Positions 1 through 9,001 of a stretch of 22,593 bases of DNA are shown here, in pieces. Made by a program: the position numbers and the translations under genes. The DNA lies in contig JANMQK010000239.1 of NCBI GenBank assembly GCA_031370485.1, forward strand, positions 1 through 22,593, in the 5' to 3' direction. The notes beneath the pieces were generated by a model. That model was not told where the DNA came from. It did no database searches and was given only the letters and a program-made list of their open reading frames with translations. Origin of the DNA: JANMQK01 sp031370485. Lineage in GTDB: Bacteria; Acidobacteriota; Polarisedimenticolia; Gp22-AA2. The stretch's first letter is position 1, and every line of letters starts with the position of its first letter.

Positions 1-422
1 GAGAGGTCGTCGGCGTGAACACGGCGATGATCCTGCCGGCCCAGGGACTCTGCTTCGCCATCGCGATCGACACCGTCAAGTTCGTCGCCGGGCGCCTCAT
101 CAAGGACGGCTCGATCCGGCGCGGCTACCTGGGTGTCGGCGGCCAGAACGTCGACCTTCCCCGCCGGGTCTCGCGGGCGCACGGCCTCCCGGCCGCGACC
201 GGCATCCTGGTCGTCTCGATCGAGCCGGACAGCCCGGCGCGGCGCGCCGGTCTCCTCGAGGGAGACGTCATCGTGGCCTACGGCGGGCACCCGGTGGCGG
301 GGATCGACGATTTGCACCGCCTGCTGACCGACACCCGTATCGGCGTCCGCGCCCCGCTCTCCGTCCTGAGGGGCGGCGCGAAGATCGCCCTCGATGTCCT
401 GCCGACCGGCTCGCCGCGATAG
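1..422 (+). CDS. HtrA/DegP-like serine protease, C-terminal part with PDZ domain (5' partial)
   Basis: The reading frame is open from the window edge (first full codon at base 3) to TAG at 420-422. Its first residues, EVVGVNTAM, match the end of the trypsin-like fold in HtrA/DegP proteases, where a G-x-N-T-A motif is typical. A single PDZ domain follows, with GYLGV, a conserved 'TGILVVSIEPDSPARRAGL' carboxylate-loop region and 'LLEGDVIVAYGG'. The family performs protein quality control, usually in the periplasm. The catalytic Ser and any signal peptide lie outside the window, so activity and location cannot be judged. The GTG at 15 is internal and is not the real start. The gene converges on rpoD, and the hairpin at 475-497 may stop both transcripts. 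Confidence 0.8.
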   Translation, partial: EVVGVNTAMILPAQGLCFAIAIDTVKFVAGRLIKDGSIRRGYLGVGGQNVDLPRRVSRAHGLPAATGILVVSIEPDSPARRAGLLEGDVIVAYGGHPVAGIDDLHRLLTDTRIGVRAPLSVLRGGAKIALDVLPTGSPR

Positions 423-468
423 TCGGCCTGGCACCGCGTCAGCCCGACTCGACTCTCCGGGCGGCATG

Positions 469-497
469 AAAAAAGGGCGGGGCACGTGGCCCCGCCC
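469..497 (-). terminator. Rho-independent terminator of the rpsU-dnaG-rpoD operon
   Basis: There is a perfect 9-bp stem (GGGCGGGGC at 475-483 with GCCCCGCCC at 489-497) and a 5-nt loop. On the minus strand it is followed directly by six T residues (469-474). It lies about 36 bases past the rpoD stop. On the plus strand the hairpin is followed by a weaker GTTTCGTTT run, so it may also end the protease transcript. Confidence 0.9.
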
Positions 498-532
498 GTT
501 TCGTTTACGCTGCCTGCAAGCCTGTTACCAGC

Positions 533-2226
<1,694 letters not shown>

Positions 2227-2227
<1 letters not shown>

Positions 2228-4005
2228 CAAGCCGAGGCCCGGGGAAGGGCCTCGATCTTTCTTTTCAGGGTCGTCTTGCGGCGGAGCAGCTCGTCAACCT
2301 CCCCGGCCGTACTGCCCGATTCCAGGCGCTTCTGGATGTCCCCCATCTCCCGCTCCAACCGGGCCGCCCGAAGCGCAACCAGGCAGCCACGGCCCTCTTC
2401 CAGGGTCGCGGCCGGATGGGATTTCGCCGCGATCCTGATGAACACATCCCGTGCGTCGTCACTGATTTCGGCGCCGACCCGAGCATACGTGACCTCCTCA
2501 CCAATTTCCACGAGCCGCCGGACCACCCGGACGACCTCCTGCACCCGGCTGGCCTCAAGGTCGGCCTCCTCGATCTCCTCGAGGAGGGCCACCCTCACCT
2601 CCGCGCCGTCGAGCAACGCCCGCACAAGCCTCGATTCCGCCTCGCTCTCGAAGCGGCTCCGGACCGCGGCCGACGCCCCGCGAGGGCTGATCTCCTTGCG
2701 GCGCTCGCGGACCGCGTCCTTGAGCTCCTGCAGGACCACCCGGTCCTCGATCCCGAAGACAGTCGAGAGCATCTCGACGTATCCGGCCCGCCTTATCGGG
2801 TTATCGAGCCTGGCCAGAAACGGCAGCACTCCATTCATCGCCTCGACCTTCCCCTTCGAACTTGAGAGATCCACCCTCGCCGCGACCTCGCGGGTCAGGT
2901 ACTCGATGTAAGGCAGCGCCTCCTGCAGCCGGCGCCGGTAGGCGTCCCCGCCCTCCTCCCGGACGTACAGGTCCGGGTCCTTGCCCGGCGGCAACGCCAC
3001 GACCCTGACCTCGAAGCCATTCTCCAGCAGGACCTCGAGGCTCCGGCGCGTCGCCGTCCTCCCCGCAGCGTCGGGATCGAAATTCATCACCACGCTGTCG
3101 GTATATCTCTTCAAGAGCCGCACATGCCCGGTGGTGAACCCGGTGCCCAGGGTCGCCACCGCCTGCGTCACGCCCGCCTGGTGAAGGGCGATCGCGTCCA
3201 GGTACCCTTCGACGAGGATCGCGTGCCCGACCTTCCGAATCGCCTCCTTCGCCAGCGGCAGCGCGTAGAGGTTCTCGCCCTTGCTGAACGCCGGCGTATC
3301 CGGCGAGTTCAGGTATTTCGGCTCGCCGGCGCCGATCGTCCTTCCCCCGAAGCCGACGACCTCGTCGGCCAGGTTCACAATCGGGAACATGACGCGGTCC
3401 CGGAACCGGTCGTACGTCCGGCCGGTCTCCTCCTTGCGGCCGAGGAGGCCCGCCAGGACCGCTTCGTTTTCCCGTCCGTCCCGCTGACCTGCTCCCCGCG
3501 ATGCCAGGTGATCCTTGAGGCCGCTCCACCCCTCGGGGGAGCATCCAAGCTGGAACCTTTCAATCGCCTCGCTTCCGACATGCCGCGCCGCCAGGTAGGC
3601 GCGAGCCTTCTCCCCCGGCGTCCGCCTCAGCTGCTCGCAGAAAAACCCGAGCGCCCGGCGGCTGATCTCGATCACTTTCTGGCGCTCGCTCTGCCCGGCA
3701 CTCGCAGAAGCCGGAAGGGCTATCCCGAACCGCCCGGCGAGTTTCTTCAGAGCCTCGGGAAACTCCAGCTTCTCGTACAGCATGAGAAACTTGAAAACGT
3801 CGCCGCCGGCCCCGCACCCGAAGCAGTAAAAAAGCTGCTTGTCTGCGTCCACGTAGAACGACGGTGTCTTCTCCGTGTGAAACGGACACAGGGCGCGGTA
3901 CCGCGCCCCGCTCTTCTTCAGTGGGATATAGTCGGAGACGATCTCCCGCAGATCCGCCGCGGCCCGGACCGTCTCGACGATCTCCTGCCTTCCTACCCCT
4001 CCCAC
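2227..4005 (-). CDS. dnaG: DNA primase DnaG
   Basis: DnaG synthesises RNA primers at the replication fork and docks on the DnaB helicase. The 592-residue protein is close to the usual length. It has an N-terminal CHC2 zinc ribbon (C40, H43, C61, C64; CPFHTEKTPSF and FYCFGCG). The central RNA-polymerase/TOPRIM core includes E266 (VEGYLD) and the acidic pair D310/D312 (FDPDAAG), followed by GKDPDLYVRE. The divergent C-terminal helical region is the expected helicase-binding part. The start is GTG at 4005, preceded by GGAGG with a 9-base spacer; a 16-base palindrome overlaps this site. It lies 67 bases after rpsU and overlaps the start of rpoD, the classic macromolecular-synthesis operon order. 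Confidence 0.97.
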
Positions 4006-4014
4006 GACACCTGA

Positions 4015-4033
4015 CCTCCGGTCGGCCGACCGG
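4015..4033 (-). promoter_or_regulatory. dnaG ribosome binding site overlapped by a perfect palindrome
   Basis: The 16-base palindrome CCGGTCGGCCGACCGG occupies 4018-4033, and the dnaG Shine-Dalgarno GGAGG is at 4019-4015. In the mRNA the 3' arm of the hairpin contains the first two G residues of GGAGG, so folding would partly hide the site. It could lower primase translation relative to rpsU; that role is inference. Confidence 0.5.
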
Positions 4034-4072
4034 CCCGAATCCAGACGGCCGACTCTGAAGCCTGTCAGGCCA

Positions 4073-4279
4073 TCAATCGTTGAAGCGCTTCTCCTGCGCG
4101 AGCCTCTTCAGCGCCTTTTTCCGCGCCGCCAGGGCCTTGATCTTTCTCTTCTGGCTCGGCTTCAGAAAATGCTGTCTTTTCTTCAGCTCGGAGAGAACGC
4201 CCGACTTCTCGCACTTCCTTTTGAATCTCCGAAGAGCGTTTTCCAGAGACTCATCCTCGCGCACCCTCACGAGGGGCAT
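4073..4279 (-). CDS. rpsU: 30S ribosomal protein S21
   Basis: This is a small basic ribosomal protein of 68 residues, beginning MPLVRVREDESLENALRRFK and continuing with CEKSGVLSELKKRQHFLKPSQ-type sequence and a lysine/arginine-rich tail, all characteristic of S21. S21 joins the 30S subunit and helps mRNA recognition during initiation. The frame is open for 79 codons further upstream, but the ATG at 4279 matches the family N-terminus exactly. It is preceded by GGGAGG with a suitable spacer, so the shorter form is chosen. It is the first gene of the rpsU-dnaG-rpoD operon, with a near-consensus promoter about 187 bases upstream. Confidence 0.95.
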   Translation of the reverse strand: MPLVRVREDESLENALRRFKRKCEKSGVLSELKKRQHFLKPSQKRKIKALAARKKALKRLAQEKRFND

Positions 4280-4593
4280 CCACTCATCCCTCCCTTCGAT
4301 GTTCTTTGCAAACCCCTGCTGCCGGCGAGCCCGGATTTCTCCGAACCTCGCAGGAATCAAGGCTTGATGCCTCAGTCGCGATCTTTTTGCCAGGTCGTCG
4401 AGTCGGGGAGTAACCGCTTGACTCGACAAGGAATTACTAAAGACCCCTAGACCGCCGCGAAGAGGAATATACGGACCCTTCATATGGATGTCAAGGCGCC
4501 GGAGGAAGAAACCCAATATTACCCATGACCCTGCATCATGGCTATGAAGAATTATCTATGGTTATTTTACTGGTATGCCGTGTGACGGCTAAC
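4280..4593 (-). other. Intergenic region: rpsU promoter and long leader
   Basis: No gene is recognised in these 314 bases. They contain the rpsU promoter (4466-4494) and a leader of about 180 nt. Within the leader is an inverted repeat of 8-bp arms (GTCGAGTC and GACTCGAC, 4397-4404 and 4420-4427) around a 15-nt loop, not followed by a T run on the minus strand. The part from about 4530 to 4593 is AT-rich and holds a weak GCCGT-CAC-ACGGC hairpin past the larB stop, without a T tract. Confidence 0.6.
4466..4494 (-). promoter_or_regulatory. Sigma-70 promoter for rpsU-dnaG-rpoD
   Basis: On the minus strand TTGACA (4494-4489) and TATATT (4471-4466) are separated by exactly 17 bases: a perfect -35 and a five-of-six -10. 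Transcription would start near 4459, giving a leader of about 180 nt before rpsU. Confidence 0.85.
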
Positions 4594-5358
4594 TTATTGA
4601 CCTGATTGCAGATTAATCACTGAAGCGGCATATCCAGCCCCGAACCCATTGTCGATGTTCACAATCATCAGGCCGGTGGCGCAAGAGTTGAGCATCCCCA
4701 TAAGGGCAGCCACCCCCCCCAGTCCCGTGCCGTACCCGATGCTGGTGGGGACCCCGATGACCGGAACCCCTACCATGCCGGCAACGACGCTCGGGAGGGC
4801 CCCCTCCATGCCCGCCACCACGATGATCACGCGGGCCGCAAGGAGCATTTCCTTCCGATCGAGCAGGCGGTGAAGCCCCGCCACGCCGACATCGTAGAGC
4901 CGGTCGGCCCGGTTCCCCATCACCTCGGCCGTGACGGCCGCCTCCTCCGCCACGGCCATGTCCGCGGTGCCGGCCGAGACGATCAGGATCCCGGGCTTGA
5001 GCCTGGCCGGGGGTGTGCCGATCAGGGTGATCGCGCGGGCGGCCTCGTGATAGATCGCCTTACGGAACCGCGCCCGTATCTTTCTGAAGGTCTCGCGCGA
5101 GACCCTCGTCACGAGGACGGGCTGGCGCCGCGCCGCGACCCGGCCCATGATGGCGGCGATCTGGGGAATCGTCTTCCCCTCGCCGAAGATGACCTCAGGA
5201 AAGCCGCGGCGCAGCTGGCGGTGGTTGTCCACCGTCGCGAAACCGAGATCCTCGTACGGCAGCATCTTCAGCCGCCGCAGCGCCGCCTCACGCGAGATCT
5301 TCCCCGACCTCACCCTGTCGAGAAGCGCCTTCAGGTCTTCGGTGCGCAACGGTCCCAC
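4594..5358 (-). CDS. larB: LarB-family protein (pyridinium-3,5-biscarboxylate mononucleotide synthase / NCAIR mutase-like)
   Basis: LarB carboxylates and hydrolyses nicotinic acid adenine dinucleotide in synthesis of the nickel-pincer cofactor of lactate racemase-type enzymes. The 254-residue protein shows the family pattern. There is an N-terminal helical part (PYEDLGFATVDNHRQLRRG, then FPEVIFGEGKT). The PurE-like domain follows, with SAGTADMAVAEEA (residues 128-140), GMEGALPSVVAGMVGVPVIG (183-202), a conserved Cys in NSCATGL (C226) and the C-terminal NIDNGFGAGYAA. The frame stays open far upstream, but homology begins near the GTG at 5358. A TTG at 5349 with GGGGGGTGGGA before it is an alternative. 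No larC or larE is in the window, so the partner enzymes would be elsewhere. Confidence 0.87.
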   Translation of the reverse strand: MGPLRTEDLKALLDRVRSGKISREAALRRLKMLPYEDLGFATVDNHRQLRRGFPEVIFGEGKTIPQIAAIMGRVAARRQPVLVTRVSRETFRKIRARFRKAIYHEAARAITLIGTPPARLKPGILIVSAGTADMAVAEEAAVTAEVMGNRADRLYDVGVAGLHRLLDRKEMLLAARVIIVVAGMEGALPSVVAGMVGVPVIGVPTSIGYGTGLGGVAALMGMLNSCATGLMIVNIDNGFGAGYAASVINLQSGQ

Positions 5359-5368
5359 CCCCCGGTGA

Positions 5369-5374
5369 ATTATA
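5369..5374 (-). promoter_or_regulatory. Perfect -10 element just upstream of larB
   Basis: TATAAT on the minus strand ends 10 bases before the larB GTG (5358). Transcription would begin at or within a few bases of the start codon, so the mRNA would be nearly leaderless. No convincing -35 hexamer is seen at the usual distance (the sequence there is GC-rich). Confidence 0.4.
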
Positions 5375-5408
5375 GGACAGCGCGCGGCGGCCCCGCTCCG
5401 ATCGGTTG

Positions 5409-5437
5409 TTGACACCCGGTCCGGGCTTTCATACCAT
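5409..5437 (+). promoter_or_regulatory. Sigma-70 promoter for the PilZ-ubiX-ubiA operon
   Basis: TTGACA (5409-5414) and TACCAT (5432-5437) are spaced 17 bases apart. The spacer holds a short palindrome, CCCGGTCCGGG (5415-5425). Transcription would start near 5444, about 74 bases before the PilZ ATG. The promoter diverges from larB. Confidence 0.65.
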
Positions 5438-5474
5438 GAGGCCGAATCGCCAGCCAGACGGGCCTTCCGGCCTG

Positions 5475-5491
5475 CGTGGATCGGATCCACG
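5475..5491. promoter_or_regulatory. Operator-like palindrome in the PilZ-operon leader
   Basis: CGTGGATCGGATCCACG is a perfect inverted repeat of 8-bp arms about a single central G. It lies about 30-47 bases downstream of the predicted transcription start and 27 bases before the PilZ ATG. The single-base centre suits a dimeric protein-binding site better than an RNA hairpin. Confidence 0.4.
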
Positions 5492-5517
5492 ATCTCGCTG
5501 GCGCGGAGAAAAGCAGC

Positions 5518-5889
5518 ATGGGTCAATCCGAAGACAAAAGACGCCACCCGCGGATCCCTCAGCGGGTGCGGGTGCAGTCGCAGTATCGCGAGGCGTTGGA
5601 GCTCGAGACGATCGACGTCAGCGCTGGCGGCCTGCGATGCACCTCTCCGCAGTTCATTCCCGCCATGACAAAGATGGCGCTCTCCATGGTCCTGCCCCCG
5701 CTGCCGGGCCAGTCCGGAAACGGTCAGCAGACGGTCCAGGGAGAGGCGGTCGTCGTCCGGACCGAACCGGCCGCTTCCTCCGCCGAGCCTGTGAACGGCG
5801 GCTACCGCGTGGCGCTGTTCTTCTCGCGGATGGACGATCCGGACCGCAAGATCCTGCTCGACTGGCTCAAGAGCCGAACTGCAAGGTGA
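5518..5889 (+). CDS. PilZ domain protein (probable cyclic-di-GMP receptor)
   Basis: The 123-residue protein consists of one PilZ domain. It carries the two nucleotide-binding signatures: R8-x-x-x-R12 in 'KRRHPR' and D33-x-S35-x-x-G38 in 'IDVSAGGLR'. These in PilZ proteins grip cyclic-di-GMP, so binding is plausible. There is no signal peptide, membrane segment or extra output domain. The ATG at 5518 is preferred over the GTG at 5476: it has GGAG nine bases upstream and starts just before the conserved RRHPR. It is first in an operon; its TGA overlaps the ubiX start by three bases. The process it controls is unknown. Confidence 0.85.
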   Translation: MGQSEDKRRHPRIPQRVRVQSQYREALELETIDVSAGGLRCTSPQFIPAMTKMALSMVLPPLPGQSGNGQQTVQGEAVVVRTEPAASSAEPVNGGYRVALFFSRMDDPDRKILLDWLKSRTAR

Positions 5890-6524
5890 AGCGCTTCGTC
5901 GTTGGCGTGACCGGCGCCAGCGGCTCGGCCTGCGCCGCGGCGGTTCTACGCGCACTCATCTCCCACCCCGAGGTCGGGCGGGTGCACGTGGTTCTCAGCC
6001 GGTTTTCCCTGCTGACCCTCAACGCCGAGTTGCGGGCGCGCGCCAGGGACGAGGCGGCCGGCCTGCGGGCGCTGCTGTCGGGCCCCGAGGGGCCGGGGAA
6101 AAGCAAGCGCGCGCGCGCCGCCCTGAGGGCCGAGGTCGTGCTGCACCGCCCGGGAGACATGGCTGCCGCGATCAGCAGCGGCTCGTACACGACGGACGGC
6201 ATGGTGGTCGTCCCATGCAGCGGCGGGACCCTGGGGGCGATCGCCAACGGAGTCACCAGCAACCTCGTGCACCGCGCCGCCGAGGTGACACTCAAGGAAC
6301 GCCGCCCGCTCGTGCTCGCATTCCGCGAGTCGCCCGTGAGCCTGGTGCACATCGAGAACTTCCGCCGCGCGACCCTCGCCGGCGCCATCGTCTTCCCCCT
6401 CACTCCCTCCTTCTACAACCTTCCGGAAGGGATCGACGCGATCGTGGAGCAGTTCGCCGGCCGCATTCTCGATCTGCTGCGGCTCCCTCACGCGCTGGGG
6501 AAACGATGGGGCTCGAAACGCTGA
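5886..6524 (+). CDS. ubiX: UbiX-family flavin prenyltransferase
   Basis: UbiX attaches a dimethylallyl group to FMN, making the prenyl-FMN cofactor of UbiD-type decarboxylases used in quinone or aromatic metabolism. The 212-residue protein starts with the flavin-binding loop VVGVTGASGSA (residues 5-15). It keeps the family core: SGSYTTDGMVVVPCSGGTLG (98-117), NLVHRAAEVTLKERRPLVLA (126-145), RESPVSLVHIENF and PLTPSFYNLP. A segment near 50-80 is longer and more basic than usual. The frame is open upstream, but homology begins at GTG 5886, whose start overlaps the PilZ stop (GTGA), implying coupled translation. No ubiD is in the window; a UbiA-type gene follows with a 19-base overlap. Confidence 0.9.
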   Translation: MKRFVVGVTGASGSACAAAVLRALISHPEVGRVHVVLSRFSLLTLNAELRARARDEAAGLRALLSGPEGPGKSKRARAALRAEVVLHRPGDMAAAISSGSYTTDGMVVVPCSGGTLGAIANGVTSNLVHRAAEVTLKERRPLVLAFRESPVSLVHIENFRRATLAGAIVFPLTPSFYNLPEGIDAIVEQFAGRILDLLRLPHALGKRWGSKR

Positions 6525-7402
6525 AGGCCGGCACGGGCGCCGGCTCACCCCTTGCGGCCCTTCGGTCGACACTGTCGATGATCAAGTTCCAGCACACGGT
6601 GTTCGCCCTGCCGTTCGCGTTCACCGGGGCGCTCATGGCGGGGAAAACGGCGCTGTCCTGGCGTGAAGGCCTCGGAATCCTGGGGGCGATGGTCGGCGCG
6701 CGGAGCGCGGCCATGGTCATGAACCGCATCGCCGACGTCAGGTTCGACGCCCGAAACCCCCGGACGGCCGCGCGGCCCCTCGTGACCGGGGAACTCAGCC
6801 TGGGATTCGCCTGGATTTTCATGATGGCCGCGGTCGTCCTGTTCTTCGCCAGCGCGGCCAGCCTGAACCGCCTGGCGCTCCTCCTCGCGGCGCCGGCGCT
6901 CCTCCTGGTGCTGTCCTACTCCTACGCCAAGCGGGTGACCTGGCTGACCCATTGGCACCTCGGGGCTTCGCTCGGGCTCGCGCCGCTGGGCGCCTGGATC
7001 GCAGTCCGCGGCTCGGTGGAGAGCCCGGCGTTCGTGCTCGCCGCCGCCGTGGCTCTCTGGGTCGCCGGGTTCGACATCATCTACGCCTGTCAGGACGTGG
7101 CGGTCGATTCCAGGGAGAAGCTGCACTCGGTTCCGCTGCGCTTCGGAATCCCCGGGGCGCTCAGGATTTCCTCCGCGATGCATGTTCTCACGGTCATCCT
7201 GCTTCTCTCTCTTCCGGCGCTTCTGCCCCTGGGGTGGTTCTACCTGTCCGGTATCGTGGTGACGGCGGCGCTCCTCTGGTACGAGCACCGACTGGTTCAC
7301 CCCAAGGACCTCAGCAGGGTGAACCAGGCGTTCTTCGCGCTGAATGGCTGGGTCAGCTTCCTGATCCTGGCCGCGACCTTGCTCGATCGTTTCGCCGGGT
7401 GA
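6506..7402 (+). CDS. ubiA: UbiA-family aromatic prenyltransferase (4-hydroxybenzoate polyprenyltransferase / MqnP-like)
   Basis: This is a membrane enzyme that joins a polyprenyl chain to an aromatic acid in quinone synthesis. The 298-residue protein has about eight hydrophobic segments and both prenyl-diphosphate/Mg motifs: N73-R-I-A-D77-V-R-F-D81 and Y-A-C-Q-D197-V-A-V-D201. It resembles the UbiA-like group that, together with UbiX and UbiD homologues, serves the late futalosine menaquinone pathway (MqnP) in many bacteria. A ubiquinone role is less likely in the inferred phylum but cannot be excluded. The ATG at 6506 with GGGG five bases upstream lies inside the end of ubiX. The gene converges on the glycerate kinase gene with only 13 bases between stops. 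Confidence 0.9.
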   Translation: MGLETLKAGTGAGSPLAALRSTLSMIKFQHTVFALPFAFTGALMAGKTALSWREGLGILGAMVGARSAAMVMNRIADVRFDARNPRTAARPLVTGELSLGFAWIFMMAAVVLFFASAASLNRLALLLAAPALLLVLSYSYAKRVTWLTHWHLGASLGLAPLGAWIAVRGSVESPAFVLAAAVALWVAGFDIIYACQDVAVDSREKLHSVPLRFGIPGALRISSAMHVLTVILLLSLPALLPLGWFYLSGIVVTAALLWYEHRLVHPKDLSRVNQAFFALNGWVSFLILAATLLDRFAG

Positions 7403-7415
7403 AGCCGCCGCGCCG

Positions 7416-8810
7416 TCAGACGAGGATCGCGCCGGGACCGCTCGATCCTTTGGCGCGCGTGGCGGGGAGCGGATCGCCGGTCAGCAGAAGGTAGATGTCG
7501 CGCACGTTCGTGCCGGTCGGCGGCAGCGTGACGTCATTCTTCAGCCTCTTGAAGAAGCGGTAGGACTGCGAATCGCGCAACGCCTTCGCGGGGTCGAGCC
7601 GCGTCGCGAGGGCCCGATCCAGCGTGGAGGAATCGGCGAAAGCGCCCGCCGCGGGGGAATTGCCATCCCTCCCGTCGCTGCCGCAGGCCAGGAACGCCCA
7701 GGGCCGGGCCGGCAGGCCGGACATCCGGAGCACGAGACGGAGGGCGAACTCCTGGGCGCGCCCTCCCATGCCCGGGCCGGACGGCACGTTCAGGACCTCC
7801 CCGCCCAGCACCAGCAGCCGGGTCCCCGGAGGCGCCGCTTCGATCGCCCGGGCCACCGACTCAACCGACTCCTCGACCGGGCCGATGACTTCATACGGGT
7901 GGGCCTCCGCCGACAGTCCCTGCGACAGGCCGGTCCTGACCGCCGCGTTGCGGAGGTCGCGGTTCGACAGGATCATCTGTGACCGCGACTTCCTGAACAC
8001 CCGCTCGCCCGGCTTGGGGGTTTCCGGGAGGCGACCGGCGCGCAGGGCTTCCAGGATCCTGACCGGAAGCGCCGTGGCGAAGCCGTAGCGATCGATAATG
8101 GAGACCATGTCCTCGAGTGTCGAGCGATCGGCGAGCGAGGGACCCGAGGCGACCTCTTCGTACCGCTCGGGGTCCACATCGCAGACAACCAGCGTTGTCT
8201 GGCTCCTGGCGCGGCGGGCGGCGACGGCGAGTCTGCCGCCTTTCACGGCCGACAGGTGCTTGCGGACGGTGTTGATCGATCCGATGGGGGCGCCCGAGGC
8301 GAGGAGCACCCGGTGGAGCCCGGCTTTCTGCGCCGCGTTCAGGTAAGGCGTGAGCGGCGACGCAAGGAGCGCCGAACCGCCGCCCGATACGAGAAATACG
8401 ACATCGTCACGTTCCCCCGCCCGCGACAGGAGCGCCAGCGCCTTGCGCGCCGCGGCGAACGAGGACCGGCCGGGGATCGGATGCTCGCCATGGGCGCTCG
8501 CCAGGCCCGCCGGGGCGGCGGGCGGGCGCTGCCGCGAATCGTCGCGGGGCGAGACCAGCAGTCCCCGGATGGTCCGCTTCATTTCGGTCTGCCCGACGCG
8601 GGCCATCAGACCTTCGACCATGCGCGGCGCCGCCTTGCCCAGCGCAACCACAATCAGGCGCCCTTTCCGATTCAGGAGCACGGGACGGTTGCAGAGGACG
8701 ATCCTCCCGGCGCCCATCCGGACGGCGCGCTCCACGGCGAGGGCCGGGTCGCAGGCCATGATCGCCTCCGAGGCGATCCCGCGCAGCAGCGCCTCCGCCC
8801 GGTCAGGCAC
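7416..8810 (-). CDS. Class II glycerate 2-kinase (GckA/TtuD, MOFRL-type)
   Basis: The family phosphorylates glycerate to 2-phosphoglycerate with ATP, feeding glyoxylate/serine-cycle carbon into glycolysis. The 464-residue protein has the family two-domain layout. The N-terminal domain contains VVALGKAAPRM and the nucleotide-site loop LVSGGGSALLASP, followed by INTVRKHLSAVKGGRLA and DVDPERYEEVASGPSLADRS-type sequence. The C-terminal MOFRL domain contains VLGGEVLNV, GMGGRAQEFALRL, ACGSDGRDGNSPAAGAFAD and a terminal TGTNVRDIYLLL. GTG at 8810 is chosen because GGGGA stands six bases upstream; a TTG at 8849 lacks a binding site. It is transcribed alone, divergent from HU. Confidence 0.92.
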   Translation of the reverse strand: MPDRAEALLRGIASEAIMACDPALAVERAVRMGAGRIVLCNRPVLLNRKGRLIVVALGKAAPRMVEGLMARVGQTEMKRTIRGLLVSPRDDSRQRPPAAPAGLASAHGEHPIPGRSSFAAARKALALLSRAGERDDVVFLVSGGGSALLASPLTPYLNAAQKAGLHRVLLASGAPIGSINTVRKHLSAVKGGRLAVAARRARSQTTLVVCDVDPERYEEVASGPSLADRSTLEDMVSIIDRYGFATALPVRILEALRAGRLPETPKPGERVFRKSRSQMILSNRDLRNAAVRTGLSQGLSAEAHPYEVIGPVEESVESVARAIEAAPPGTRLLVLGGEVLNVPSGPGMGGRAQEFALRLVLRMSGLPARPWAFLACGSDGRDGNSPAAGAFADSSTLDRALATRLDPAKALRDSQSYRFFKRLKNDVTLPPTGTNVRDIYLLLTGDPLPATRAKGSSGPGAILV

Positions 8811-8909
8811 GCTCTGTCCCCGCGCCGTTTCGCTGACGCCACACCGCAACGTGCAGGCGCGCCGCGCAGTTCAGAGCACTACCTCCCTGAAGGGCGCGCC
8901 GGTTCTGTG

Positions 8910-8939
8910 TTGACAAGGGATTTGCTCCTCTGCTATAAG
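8910..8939 (+). promoter_or_regulatory. Sigma-70 promoter of the HU gene
   Basis: A perfect TTGACA (8910-8915) is followed after 18 bases by TATAAG (8934-8939). Transcription would begin near 8946, leaving a leader of about 55 nt that ends in AGGAGG. Confidence 0.85.
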
Positions 8940-9001
8940 GCAGCTAACTCACTGTTGACTGGCGTGGCTGTTACATCAACCCTTCACGAGGAGGTGGCTC
9001 G

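Noticed and set aside
4280..4516. 79-codon N-terminal extension of rpsU
   Set aside because: S21 homology starts exactly at ATG 4279 with its own Shine-Dalgarno sequence, and the extension covers the promoter.
4530..4593. Terminator after larB
   Set aside because: The only hairpin (GCCGT-CAC-ACGGC) is short and is followed by an A-rich rather than T-rich sequence on the minus strand.
5359..5955. N-terminal extension of larB by about 199 codons
   Set aside because: The frame is open, but it overlaps the divergent promoter and the PilZ gene antisense, and family homology begins only at about 5350.
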